NCBI GenBank assembly: GCA_021844945.1
Contig: JAKBSJ010000001.1
Coordinates: 186,001-250,000, forward strand
DNA length: 64,000 bases
Reading direction: 5' to 3'
From: Thermoplasmata archaeon
Lineage (GTDB): Archaea; Thermoplasmatota; Thermoplasmata; Lutacidiplasmatales; UBA184
The notes beneath the pieces are model-generated. The model made no database searches, was not told the DNA's origin, and saw nothing but the letters and a program-made list of their open reading frames with translations. A program made the translations under genes and the position numbers. This document shows, in pieces, positions 37,814 to 47,559 of this stretch. Every line of letters begins with the position of its first letter. Position 1 is the stretch's first letter.

Positions 37814-38836
37814 TTAGGCCTCGAGCGAATGCATTAGCTCGATCCAGGGCGGGCCGACGATCTTCGGAGAACCGAGCGCCGCATCCAACGGTACTCCAAC
37901 GACCGACTCGCCGCGGAGGACCGCGACGTGCCCGTTTTTCCCCGCGCGGGCGAGATCGACCGCGGCCACACCGAGTCGCGTCGCGAGCAGGCGATCGAAC
38001 AAGGTGGGGGCGCCTCCGCGCTGGATGTGACCGATCTGCACGGACCGGGTCTCCACGCCCGTCGTCGATTCGATTCGGCGGGCGAGCTCGGCTCCGACCC
38101 CGCGCTCCCGCAGAAGTTCGTGACCGAACTCGTCGCGCGCACCCGCGGACCCGTGCGCGGTGCCGAGATCGATGCCCTCACTCGTGACCACCAGAGCGAA
38201 GCCGCGTGCGGCCACCGCGGCGCGGATCCTCCCCATCAATCGAGCTTCGTCGTACTCTTCCTCGGGGACCAGTGTCGCATCCGCGCCGCCGGCGATGCCG
38301 GTCGCGGCGGCAACCCAGCCCGCGTGCCGCCCCATGACCTCGAGCACGATGGCGCGGTGATGGCTCCGGGCAGTGTCGCGCAGCCGTTCCAAGGCATCGA
38401 CCGCGACGGTCGACGCGCTATCGAACCCGAACGTCCAGTCGGTGCCGTTTACGTCGTTGTCCATGGTCTTGGGAACGCCCACGACGCGACCCCCTCGTCG
38501 GAACAACTCCCGCGCGGCGCCGAGGGTATCGTCTCCGCCAATCGCGATCAGGTAATCGACGCCGGAGCGCGCGATCTCGACCGTGACCCGCTGGGCCCCT
38601 TCGGGTTTCGCGAACGGGTTCGTACGCGAGCTTCCTAGGATCGTTCCCCCCGTGCCGATGATTCCCTGAACGTCGGCGGGGGTGAGCGGACGGCTGGCCC
38701 CGTCCCGGACGCCCTTCCAGCCGTCCAGGAACCCGACGGCCGTGTCGCCACCCGCGGCGGCACGAAGGACGACCGCACGGATTGCGGCGTTGAGGCCAGG
38801 ACAATCGCCCCCGCCGGTAAGGACCCCGAACTTCAC
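37814..38836 (-). CDS. 6-phosphofructokinase, PPi-dependent type by motif
   Basis: MKFGVLTGGGDCPGLNA (GTG start); AIGGDDTLGAA and VPKTMDNDVNGTDWTFGFDSA. Confidence 0.9.
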   Translation of the reverse strand: MKFGVLTGGGDCPGLNAAIRAVVLRAAAGGDTAVGFLDGWKGVRDGASRPLTPADVQGIIGTGGTILGSSRTNPFAKPEGAQRVTVEIARSGVDYLIAIGGDDTLGAARELFRRGGRVVGVPKTMDNDVNGTDWTFGFDSASTVAVDALERLRDTARSHHRAIVLEVMGRHAGWVAAATGIAGGADATLVPEEEYDEARLMGRIRAAVAARGFALVVTSEGIDLGTAHGSAGARDEFGHELLRERGVGAELARRIESTTGVETRSVQIGHIQRGGAPTLFDRLLATRLGVAAVDLARAGKNGHVAVLRGESVVGVPLDAALGSPKIVGPPWIELMHSLEA

Positions 38837-39954
38837 GCGGCGACCTCGTGATAGCCCCGTGGGGCGGTGGTGAGGAATCGATAGCCCGTTTTGGTGACGA
38901 GGACGTCGTCCTCGATGCGGACCCCGCCGTGCCCCGGAAGATAGATCCCCGGCTCGACCGTCATGACCATCCCCTCCTCGAGGAGGTCCTCCGTCCGGTC
39001 GTTCATGCCCCAGCCGTCGTGCACGCGAAGACCGATCGAGTGACCCAACCCGTGCGTGAAGCGTCCCTTCCACGGAGAAGCGTCGATGACGCGCTGCGCT
39101 GCGAGATGCAGTTCCTTCGCCGCGACGCCGGCGCGGATCAGCGCGAGAGCGGCCTGCTGGGCTTCCTCGACCTTGTCGTGGACGGCTTTGAGTTCGTCGT
39201 CGCGCCGGCCGAAGTGGAACGAGCGTGTGATATCGCTCGCGTAGCGTTCGTAGTAGGCTCCGAAGTCACAAACGATCGAGTCCCCGCTTCGCAGCTTGCG
39301 GTTCCCGGCAAAGTAGTGGGGCTCGGCGCTGTTCGGCCCAAAGCCGACGATCGTGGAGAACGAGGGGCCGGACGCGCCGTGATGCATCATCCGGTAGTTC
39401 ATCTCGGTCGCGACCGAGAGCTCGACGACTCCCTCCTTGAGCAGGGTAGGGATCTCGTTCGCCACCTTCGAACCGATCTCGCCGGCCCTCGCGAGCCGCT
39501 CGATCTCGGCGGCGTCCTTGGTCATGCGCGCTCTGCGGACGGGCGCGCTCACGTCGATCCACGAAGCGCCCGGGAGCACCTTCGTGAGTCGTTCGTACGT
39601 CGCGTGCGTGATCTCCGTGTGGTGGAGCCCGATGGTGCCGGAAGCGCCGAGGTGCTTCTTCAACTCGTCGTCGACCTCCGACGCGCTGCGGAATTCGTGG
39701 ATCCGGATGTGGGGGTCGTTCTTCGCAGCGCTCCGCGCCGTTTCCGCCTCAAGCACCGAGGACCAGACATCCACCTCGCCGTCCGGGTGGGCGACCGCGA
39801 TCGAACCCTCGAACAGACCACTGGGGACGTCGAAGATCCAGAAGAAGGCCCCGTCCAGGTGCGGGTCGACCGAGTTCGCGAAGACGATCGCATCTGGCGC
39901 GGGGTCGGTCAATCCGAACAGCTTCTCGACGCGTGCCTTCATGGCGGAAGCCAC
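38833..39954 (-). CDS. M24-family (Xaa-Pro aminopeptidase-like) metallopeptidase
   Basis: SIVCDFGAYYERYASDITRSFHFG, HGLGHSIGLRVHD, EEGMVMTVEPGIYLPGHGGVRIEDDVLV. Confidence 0.92.
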   Translation of the reverse strand: MASAMKARVEKLFGLTDPAPDAIVFANSVDPHLDGAFFWIFDVPSGLFEGSIAVAHPDGEVDVWSSVLEAETARSAAKNDPHIRIHEFRSASEVDDELKKHLGASGTIGLHHTEITHATYERLTKVLPGASWIDVSAPVRRARMTKDAAEIERLARAGEIGSKVANEIPTLLKEGVVELSVATEMNYRMMHHGASGPSFSTIVGFGPNSAEPHYFAGNRKLRSGDSIVCDFGAYYERYASDITRSFHFGRRDDELKAVHDKVEEAQQAALALIRAGVAAKELHLAAQRVIDASPWKGRFTHGLGHSIGLRVHDGWGMNDRTEDLLEEGMVMTVEPGIYLPGHGGVRIEDDVLVTKTGYRFLTTAPRGYHEVAA

Positions 39955-39967
39955 GGTCGGGAGCGTT

Positions 39968-41452
39968 TCAAGGTTTTCGGCCGTCGGAGGCCCCGCCCGG
40001 CGGGAGTCCGTCCGCCCGCAGGTCCTTCCAGGAGAGCAGCGGGTGCCGGGCGCACTCGACCTCGTCGATGCGGCTCACCGAGGTGGCCGTCGGGGCCGCC
40101 CGAAGGTGTTCGTCCGTGTCGTCCAATGCACGTTCGAACGCCGCCACGTACTCGTCCAACGCCCGACGGCTCTCGGTCTCGGGGAGCTCGACCATCAGGG
40201 CTTCGGGCACGATCGTCGGGAAGTAGACCGTCGGGGCATGCACCCCTTCGTCCAAGAGCCGTTTCGCGAGATCGAGCGTGCGGACTCCGCGCGATAGGAG
40301 CGGTTCTCCCGAGAGGAGGAACTCGTGCTTCACCAGCGGACGGAACGGGCGAGGCAGCCGCTTCCCCAGTCGAGCGGCCACGTAGTTCGAGTTGAGGACC
40401 GCCCTTCGGGCGACGTGCGTCAGTCCCTCCTCGCCGTGGATCAGGGCGAAGACGAACGCGCGCAGGTCGAGGCCGAAGTTTCCCGGCCCACTACGGACCT
40501 TCCCGATCGACTTCGGCCGGTCGTAATCGAGGCGGAACTTGCGGCCCGACTTCACCACGCGGGGAATGGGGAGGTACGGTGCGAGGGTTGCGTTCGCGGC
40601 GAGGACCCCCGCGCCGGGGCCCCCGCCGCCGTGCGGGGTGGCGAACGTCTTGTGAAGATTCAGGTGAGCCACGTCGAACCCCATCTTCCCCGGATGCGTG
40701 ATCCCTAGGATCGCGTTCAGGTTCGCCCCATCGTAGTAGAGCATCCCGCCCGCGCGGTGCACCGTTTCGGCGATCTCGAGGATATCGCTCTCGAAGAGGC
40801 CGGCGGTGTTCGGGTTCGTCAGCATGAAGCAGGCCGTCGTGTCCGAGACCGCCGCTCGCAGGGCGTCGACGTCCACGCATCCGCTCTTGGACGGGAGCTC
40901 GCGGGTCGTAAAGCCGGCCATCGTCGCGGAAGCGGGGTTGGTCCCGTGAGCGGTATCCGGAAGAAGGACCTCCGTCCTCTGACCAAGCTCGCCTTTGTCC
41001 CGGAAGTACGCGCGGATCATCAGCAGGGCGGAGTACTCCCCGTGCGCTCCTGCGGCGGGCTGCAGGGAGATCTCGGGCATGCCGGTGATGCGGCTCAGCA
41101 TCCGTTCGAGCCGCCAGATGATCTCGAGGGCCCCTTGAACGGTCTCGACCGGCTGTTCCGGGTGGAGCTCCGTGGCGGTCTTCCGCCGCGCAATCACTTC
41201 CGAGACCCGCGGGTTGTACTTCATCGTGCACGAGCCGAGAGGATAGGTCACGGTCTCGATGCCGAAGTTCATCTGGCTGAGTCGGGTGTAGTGCCGAAGG
41301 ACCTCGAGCTCGCTCAGTTCGGGCCACCGAAGGGCTTCCTTCCGGGTCCATCGGTCGGGAACGCCCGAAATCGAGGGAGCCCGCCCGGTGGGGGCGCTCG
41401 CGGAGAGCTCCCAAATGGGAGGCTCGTCCCACCGGGCCTGACGGAAGGTCAC
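39968..41452 (-). CDS. gcvPB: glycine dehydrogenase (decarboxylating) subunit 2
   Basis: YPLGSCTMKYNPR, HGTNPASATMAGF, HLNLHKTFATPHGGGGPGAG (PLP lysine). Confidence 0.95.
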   Translation of the reverse strand: MTFRQARWDEPPIWELSASAPTGRAPSISGVPDRWTRKEALRWPELSELEVLRHYTRLSQMNFGIETVTYPLGSCTMKYNPRVSEVIARRKTATELHPEQPVETVQGALEIIWRLERMLSRITGMPEISLQPAAGAHGEYSALLMIRAYFRDKGELGQRTEVLLPDTAHGTNPASATMAGFTTRELPSKSGCVDVDALRAAVSDTTACFMLTNPNTAGLFESDILEIAETVHRAGGMLYYDGANLNAILGITHPGKMGFDVAHLNLHKTFATPHGGGGPGAGVLAANATLAPYLPIPRVVKSGRKFRLDYDRPKSIGKVRSGPGNFGLDLRAFVFALIHGEEGLTHVARRAVLNSNYVAARLGKRLPRPFRPLVKHEFLLSGEPLLSRGVRTLDLAKRLLDEGVHAPTVYFPTIVPEALMVELPETESRRALDEYVAAFERALDDTDEHLRAAPTATSVSRIDEVECARHPLLSWKDLRADGLPPGGASDGRKP

Positions 41453-42897
41453 TTCGATCCTCCCGTCGAGGCGAGAGCAGAGCTCGCGGCCGAAACGAGC
41501 TTCGCAATGGCCTTGTCGTCTACGGTCTCGGTGGCGGAAACGAGGATGCGTTCGGGCTGATCCGGTGCACCCGGGCGCGGATCCCGCAAGGGAACGCCTC
41601 CCAGAACCCCTCGCTTGCGAAGCCGCTCGAGGAATTCCGATGCCGTTCCCCGGGTGAGCTCGATCGTGAAGTCCGAAAGGTAGGGGGCCTCGAATCGGGG
41701 ACTTCGCAGACCATCGAGGCCGGCGAGCGCGCTGGCGATCGTTCGCGCCCTTTCCGCCAGGCCGCGCTGAAGTTCGGCCAGCCCCCGAGGCCCGACCACG
41801 CTCGCGTAGACCACGAACGCGAGCGCGATGAGGGACTCATTCGTGCAGATGTTCGATGTGGCTCGGGACCTTCGAATGTGCTGCTCTCGCGTCTGCAGCG
41901 TGAGGGCGTAGGCCCGCCGTCCGTCCTTGTCATGGGTCGCGCCGACGATGCGGCCCGGTGAAAGGCGGACGAAATCCTTTCGGCAGGCGAACAGCCCAAC
42001 GCCGGGTCCACCGTACGACGGTGGTATCCCGAAGCTCTGTCCCTCTCCGACCACGATGTCCGCGCCGTAGTGGGCGGGAGGTTCGAGCACCGTCAAGGCG
42101 AGCGGGTCGGCCCGGACGATGAGAGGAAGGTCTCCAACGGTCGACCGAAGTTCGAAGAGGTGATCGTCCAAGTGGCCGAACCCATTCGGCACGTCGGCAA
42201 GCACTCCGAAAACGTCCCCTGTACGGACCTCTTCCGCGATCCGACCGAGGTCGATGAGACCGGTCCGCTCTTCGAAAGGGATCTCGACGACCGTAAGGCC
42301 GGGCCCGGTTGCGTAGTTCGATAGCACGCTTCTCTCCTCCCAAGGCAGGCTCGCCGGGACGAGAAACCTCCTCCCTTCGTGGACCCGTCGGGCCAAGAGG
42401 AGCGCCTCGCCGCTCGCCGTTGCACCGTCGTAGAGCGATGCGTTCGCGACATCGAGCCCGGTGAGCTCGACCCAGAGGCTCTGGAACTCGAAGAGCGCCT
42501 GGAGCATCCCTTGGCTGGCCTCGGCCTGGTAGGGCGTGTAGGAGGTATAGAACTCGCTGCGTTGAAGGATACTGTCCACGGCGGCCGGGAAGTAGCGGGT
42601 CGCGAACCTGCCTCCGAGGAAGTTGGCGAAACGGGAGAAAGGACGGTTCCGATCGAGGATCTTGTCGACCGCCCGCACGGCCTCTCCCTCCTCTTGCGCG
42701 GTTCCGATTCCGAGGCGGCCGATGCGCGCCTTTCGAGGGACGTCGCTGTACAGCTCGTCCGAGGTGGTAAGGCCGATGGCCCGGAGCATCTCCTCTTCGT
42801 CGCGCTGAGAATCCGGAATCCAGCGGACCACCGTGCTCCCCGACAGGGTGTGGAGCGCTGGTTCCCCAAAAAGACTACGTGCCTCGGCCCTGCGCAA
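41449..42897 (-). CDS. gcvPA: glycine dehydrogenase (decarboxylating) subunit 1
   Basis: FLGGRFATRYFPAAVDSILQRSEFYTSYTPYQAEASQGMLQALFEFQS; RTREQHIRRSRATSNICTNESL. Confidence 0.95.
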   Translation of the reverse strand: MRRAEARSLFGEPALHTLSGSTVVRWIPDSQRDEEEMLRAIGLTTSDELYSDVPRKARIGRLGIGTAQEEGEAVRAVDKILDRNRPFSRFANFLGGRFATRYFPAAVDSILQRSEFYTSYTPYQAEASQGMLQALFEFQSLWVELTGLDVANASLYDGATASGEALLLARRVHEGRRFLVPASLPWEERSVLSNYATGPGLTVVEIPFEERTGLIDLGRIAEEVRTGDVFGVLADVPNGFGHLDDHLFELRSTVGDLPLIVRADPLALTVLEPPAHYGADIVVGEGQSFGIPPSYGGPGVGLFACRKDFVRLSPGRIVGATHDKDGRRAYALTLQTREQHIRRSRATSNICTNESLIALAFVVYASVVGPRGLAELQRGLAERARTIASALAGLDGLRSPRFEAPYLSDFTIELTRGTASEFLERLRKRGVLGGVPLRDPRPGAPDQPERILVSATETVDDKAIAKLVSAASSALASTGGSK

Positions 42898-42934
42898 CCG
42901 TTACGGCCGTCGGGCGGCCTACTCCTCGACACTC

Positions 42935-44038
42935 ATGCCAGCCCGAAACCGACTCCTTCGTCATCCGCCTCGCAAGGCCGCGTCGCCGGCTCCACGCTCC
43001 GTAGAGATCCTGGACGTTGCCTTCCACCGCGCGTCGCTCGCCACCCCCAAAGGCTCGAGCAAGTCAGAACGGGATCGTCGCCGCGCTCAGCTGAAGATCA
43101 TCCGCAGCGGCGCGACGGTTCAACGGCAGCTCCGTTCGATCACGGGGTCGTTTCACCGTCCCGGGTTAACGGAGTTCGAACACTCCCTCGTCCAGACGCG
43201 GTTCGGAGATGGCACCTTTGAACGCGCGATGGCGCGTGTCGCCCGCGCGATCGAACGCATCCGGGGGCTCCAACGCGAGTCCGAGCGGTCCCTTCGCGGC
43301 GCATCCGGGCCGGACGAGATTGGGACGGAGGTTCGTCGGTTCTATGGCCGGCTCTCGAGCCACGTGCGGGAGATCGACGCCGACCTCTCACGACTCGAAG
43401 AGATCCGAAGATTTCTGCGGTCCCGACCGCATCTCGAGCCTTCCGCTCCGACCGTGGTTGTCGCGGGGTTCCCCAACGTCGGAAAGTCCGCGCTGGTCGG
43501 GAAGCTCTCCTCGGCCCGGCCGCGCGTCGCGGACTTCCCGTTCACCACGCTCTCCATCGAGGTCGGCCACGCCGACCTGGGGTTCGACCGATGGCAGGTT
43601 CTCGACACGCCGGGGGTGCTCGGTCGCCGCCGACGTGCCAATCCCGCCGAACGGGAAGCGGTCACGGCCGTGGAGAAGGGTGCCCAGGTGGTCGTATTCG
43701 TCATCGACCCTACCGAGAGCTGTGGCTATCCGATGGCCGATCAGGAAGCCCTGCTCGATCGCTGGCGGCGCGAACTTCCCGGGCGACCGATCATCGTGGT
43801 CGAGTCGAAGTCAGATCTCGTCCCGGACCGGGTGACCGATCGTATGCGGGTCTCGGCCGTTTCCGATGACGGAATCGAAGAGCTCCGCCAGGCGATTCGC
43901 GCTGCGGCGCCGATGCGGCCCTTGCCTCCCGAGTCGACGGACGATCTGGACGAGGCTCCGAAGGCGAATGTTCGCAAGCGACCCTCGCGCCCCCGTCGCG
44001 GCGAGGACGACTCCCGCGTGCGCGCGTACGGATCCTAA
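42935..44038 (+). CDS. NOG1-family GTP-binding protein
   Basis: VAGFPNVGKSALVGKLSSARPRVADFPFTTLSIEVGH, DTPGVLGR; NOG1-like N-terminal helices. Confidence 0.87.
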   Translation: MPARNRLLRHPPRKAASPAPRSVEILDVAFHRASLATPKGSSKSERDRRRAQLKIIRSGATVQRQLRSITGSFHRPGLTEFEHSLVQTRFGDGTFERAMARVARAIERIRGLQRESERSLRGASGPDEIGTEVRRFYGRLSSHVREIDADLSRLEEIRRFLRSRPHLEPSAPTVVVAGFPNVGKSALVGKLSSARPRVADFPFTTLSIEVGHADLGFDRWQVLDTPGVLGRRRRANPAEREAVTAVEKGAQVVVFVIDPTESCGYPMADQEALLDRWRRELPGRPIIVVESKSDLVPDRVTDRMRVSAVSDDGIEELRQAIRAAAPMRPLPPESTDDLDEAPKANVRKRPSRPRRGEDDSRVRAYGS

Positions 44039-45267
44039 ACCGAGAAGATCCGCCCGTTCTCGGGAAGCACAACGTCGCAGAACGCGGCCAGTTCGTCCCG
44101 CAACGCTTCACGGCGATCGCCGTGCATGAGCACCACCGTGCGGGCGTGTGTCGCGCGCGCGAGCTTCACGAGCTCGGAATGCGAAGCGTGGGCCGAGAAG
44201 TCGAATTTCATCACTTCGCAGACCGGCCGGATCACGATTCCGTCCACGTCCAACGTTCCCTCTTCGAGCAGCCGTCGACCGTTCGAGCCGTCGACCTGGT
44301 AGCCCGTCAGGAAGATCGCCGAGTTCGCATCCGTGTACAGTTCGCCGATGTAGTATAGGACCGGTCCGCCGTCGAGCATTCCGCCGGTCGTCACGATGAC
44401 TTCGGCGTCCCGAAGCGCCTTGCGTCGCTCGCTAGGATGACCGATGACGTGGACGCCCTCCATCGCGCGGCGGAACTTGGAATGGTTCGCGAGGTAGGGC
44501 GGTGCGCTCTCGTAGATCTGGTTGACCGTGCGAGCCATCCCGTCGAGGTAGGTCTCGAACCCCGAGGACGCGAGGGCGAGGAGCACTTCCTGCGCCCGCC
44601 CTACCGCGAACGCGGGGACGATCGCCTTTCCGCCCCGCTCGATCGTTTCGCGAATCTTGTCTCGGAACCGCCGTTCCGTCTCGGCGCGATCGGGGTGCTC
44701 GCGTCCCGAGTAAGTCGACTCGACGACCAGCACGTCGCACGTGACGGGCTCGGCACCGCCGACCAGGTGAGTCGGCAGGGTCTGGACGTCTCCCGTGAAG
44801 AGAAGGTCCTTCTCCCCATGGTAAAGGTACATGGTCGCGCCGGGAATATGCCCGGCGGGGGTGAGCTCGACCTCGATCCCCCGGTGTCGGAAGGTCCCGT
44901 GCCGGTCGACGACCGTGGTCCGGGCATGTAGCGCCCGGATGTCGTGAGGATCGTAGGGGGGCAGATAGCCCTCGAGTCGAGCAACTTTGAGGGCATCGCG
45001 GGTGAGCAGGTCGGTGACCGCGAGCGTGACGGGCGTCATCACGAGCTTCGCCTTCGGCAACCGACTCAACAGCGGCATCATGCCGGAGTGATCGAGGTGC
45101 GCATGCGACAGGAACACCGCGTCGAGGTTCACCGGCGCCGGACGAGGGTACATCGGCGGGTCGGTGGGTGTGAGCCCGTAGTCGAACATCAGCGTCCGAC
45201 CCTCGTCGCGAACGACCATTCCGAGAGATCCGATTTCCGATGCTCCGCCGAGGAACTGTAAATCCAT
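44035..45267 (-). CDS. MBL-fold beta-CASP ribonuclease (CPSF-like)
   Basis: GGASEIGSLGMVV, LSHAHLDHSGMMP, HIPGATMYLYHG, VPAFAVGRAQEVLL, DFSAHASHSEL. Confidence 0.93.
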   Translation of the reverse strand: MDLQFLGGASEIGSLGMVVRDEGRTLMFDYGLTPTDPPMYPRPAPVNLDAVFLSHAHLDHSGMMPLLSRLPKAKLVMTPVTLAVTDLLTRDALKVARLEGYLPPYDPHDIRALHARTTVVDRHGTFRHRGIEVELTPAGHIPGATMYLYHGEKDLLFTGDVQTLPTHLVGGAEPVTCDVLVVESTYSGREHPDRAETERRFRDKIRETIERGGKAIVPAFAVGRAQEVLLALASSGFETYLDGMARTVNQIYESAPPYLANHSKFRRAMEGVHVIGHPSERRKALRDAEVIVTTGGMLDGGPVLYYIGELYTDANSAIFLTGYQVDGSNGRRLLEEGTLDVDGIVIRPVCEVMKFDFSAHASHSELVKLARATHARTVVLMHGDRREALRDELAAFCDVVLPENGRIFSV

Positions 45268-45374
45268 CGCCGCGCGAGATGGGGGCCCGATTTAAGGACA
45301 CCCCGACCCGGGCGGGCGAGGAGACCTGTCGGACGCACCGTGCCCCTCTTTAGGGCGAGCTCGGTTCGCTGGGT

Positions 45375-46193
45375 GTGAGCGACTCTCGCGCGGGCGCGGC
45401 GGACCTCGAGATTCTGTTCCGCATCGGAGCCGCCGTTCAGGCAACGCTCCGTCAGACCCGGGGGTCTCCCCACCGCGGCGACGTTGTCGCGATGGGTGCG
45501 TCGGGGGCTCCGACCGAGGAGATCGACCAGCTCGCCGAGCGTTCGATCCTCGCCCGCTTGGACACGGAGGGCGTGGACTGGGACTTCTTAGGTGAGGAGA
45601 TTGGGCACGTTCGCCGCGGCGGCGGTCCGCTGCTGGTCGTCGACCCTATCGACGGAACCTACAACGTCCTGCGCGGGGTTCCTTTCGCTGCGGTCTCCCT
45701 CGCGCTCGGTCGAGGGACCCTTGCGGGCGTGGAGATCGGCATGGTCCGCGACCTCTATCGAGGAACGACCTTTTGGGCGCAGCGCGGCGGGGGCGCGTTC
45801 CGGGATGGCTGCCCGATCGCCGTGCGGCCGTGGGATCGACGCCATGACCTCTTCTTCGCGAGCCTAGGCCGGCATGTGGCGACGCGAGCGGTGGAACGCG
45901 CGCGGCAAGCCCGGCGGATCCGGTCGCTCGGCTGCGCTTCCCTCGAGCTCGCTCACGTGGCGAGTGGTGCTGGAGACGCCTACCTCTTCGAGAACGAACC
46001 CGAGGAGCTCAATCTCCGGGCCACCGACATCGCGGCCGGGTATCGTATCCTGCTCGAAGCGGGCGGAGGCGTCGTCGACGCTCGCCGCCGGTCGATCGAC
46101 GATTTTCCTCTGACCATCGACCGCCGGACCAGCGTCTTCGCCTACGGCGACCGAGCGATCGTGAGCGCGGACGCGTTCGGAGACCCCCCATGA
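45375..46193 (+). CDS. inositol monophosphatase/FBPase-family phosphatase (possible NADP phosphatase)
   Basis: DFLGEEIGHVRRGGGPLLVVDPIDGTYNVLRGVPFAAVSLAL; GTG start; overlaps NAD kinase. Confidence 0.88.
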   Translation: MSDSRAGAADLEILFRIGAAVQATLRQTRGSPHRGDVVAMGASGAPTEEIDQLAERSILARLDTEGVDWDFLGEEIGHVRRGGGPLLVVDPIDGTYNVLRGVPFAAVSLALGRGTLAGVEIGMVRDLYRGTTFWAQRGGGAFRDGCPIAVRPWDRRHDLFFASLGRHVATRAVERARQARRIRSLGCASLELAHVASGAGDAYLFENEPEELNLRATDIAAGYRILLEAGGGVVDARRRSIDDFPLTIDRRTSVFAYGDRAIVSADAFGDPP

Positions 46194-47074
46194 AACTCGG
46201 TCTCGCGGTCCACCCCGGCAAGTCGATGGCCCTTGGGATCGCGCGCGACGTAGCGCGCGCGCTCGACGGGCGGTGCGAGATCGTGGTGGCGGACCCGGTG
46301 CCGGAAAGCGCGGGCCTCCCCGGTCCACGCGCCCGGATCGAGTCGATGCACGTCGACGCCATCGTGGCGATCGGGGGGGATGGAACGTTCCTTCGCGTGC
46401 TCCGCCTCAACGCCGCCCCCTTGCTCGCCTTGAACGCGGGGACCGTCGGGGTGCTATCCGAGGTCGACGCGCGAGATCCTTCGGCGCTGCGCGCGGCCCT
46501 CGATCGGCTTGTCGAGGGCGAGTACTACATCGAGGATTGCATGAAGCTGGGCCTTCGGGCCGGCACGACCTCGCCGCGCGACGCCACGAACGAAGTCGTG
46601 GTCCACGGTCACCGCACGGCGCGCATGGGCCACTTTGAGGTCGCGCTGGACGGTCGGGTGCTCGGGAACATTTGGGCCGACGGGATCATCCTGGCCACGC
46701 CGACCGGGTCCACCGCATACGCTCTCAGCGCATTCGGGCCGATCGTCGAATCGGGGGTCGAGGGGATCGTCCTCGTGGCGATCGCCCCGTTCCGGGCCGC
46801 CCCCCGAGCGATCGTACTGGATCCGTTGCGGACGGTGTCGGTCCGGGCGCTTGCTTCCGGCGTTCCGACGGTCGCCGTGGTCGACGGTCAGGAAGAGATC
46901 GCGATCGAGCCCGAGGCGCCGGTGACGGTGTACCGCTCGCCGCGCCGGGCTCGGTTCGTGCGCTTCGGCATCACTCCGGACCTCTGGCGACTTCGGGGCA
47001 AGGGGATCCTTCCGTGGTCGGACCTGGAGGCGCCTCCCGAGCCCAACGACGGGGGTCACGATGTTTCGCCGTGA
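46190..47074 (+). CDS. nadK: NAD kinase
   Basis: AIVAIGGDGTFLRVLRL, NEVVVH, WADGIILATPTGSTAYALSAFGPIV. Confidence 0.94.
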   Translation: MKLGLAVHPGKSMALGIARDVARALDGRCEIVVADPVPESAGLPGPRARIESMHVDAIVAIGGDGTFLRVLRLNAAPLLALNAGTVGVLSEVDARDPSALRAALDRLVEGEYYIEDCMKLGLRAGTTSPRDATNEVVVHGHRTARMGHFEVALDGRVLGNIWADGIILATPTGSTAYALSAFGPIVESGVEGIVLVAIAPFRAAPRAIVLDPLRTVSVRALASGVPTVAVVDGQEEIAIEPEAPVTVYRSPRRARFVRFGITPDLWRLRGKGILPWSDLEAPPEPNDGGHDVSP

Positions 47075-47552
47075 GCGCAAGCGTACCTCCGACTACGCGA
47101 CGAAACTGGGGGCCGCGCCTCGCGCGATCACCCGTCAGGTGCTCGATAGCGCGATGGCCAGCGGCCGCAGCTCCTACCCGAACGAGTTCGGCGGCCTGCT
47201 GCGCGCGGACCCTCCGGGGATCATCTCGGAGCTCCTGCTCCTTCCCGGGACCACCGCGGGGCGACGGCATGCGAACTTCCAGTTCTACATGATGCCGGCG
47301 GACCTCGCGGTCGTCGGGACCGTTCACTCCCATCCGTCCGGCGCCATCTACCCGTCGGATGCGGACACGCGCCTCTTCCGGAACTGGGGGCGACGCCACG
47401 TCATCATCGGTACGCCGTTCGGGCCTAGTTCCTGGCGGGCCTACGATAGCAACGGACGACCCGTCGAGATCCCGGTGCTGGGCGCAGATGGAAGGCCGGA
47501 AGGCCCGCCGACCGACGGCCGGCCGGTCCGTTCGGTCCACCGGCCGGATTGA
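47061..47552 (+). CDS. JAB1/MPN/Mov34 (JAMM) metalloprotease
   Basis: NEFGGLL ... HSH-PSGAIYP-S-DA-D, a complete JAMM motif. Confidence 0.9.
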   Translation: MFRRERKRTSDYATKLGAAPRAITRQVLDSAMASGRSSYPNEFGGLLRADPPGIISELLLLPGTTAGRRHANFQFYMMPADLAVVGTVHSHPSGAIYPSDADTRLFRNWGRRHVIIGTPFGPSSWRAYDSNGRPVEIPVLGADGRPEGPPTDGRPVRSVHRPD

Positions 47553-47559
47553 GCCCGGT

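Noticed and set aside
38848-40395. 515-aa plus-strand ORF opposite M24 peptidase and gcvPB
   Set aside because: Antisense GC artefact covering conserved genes.
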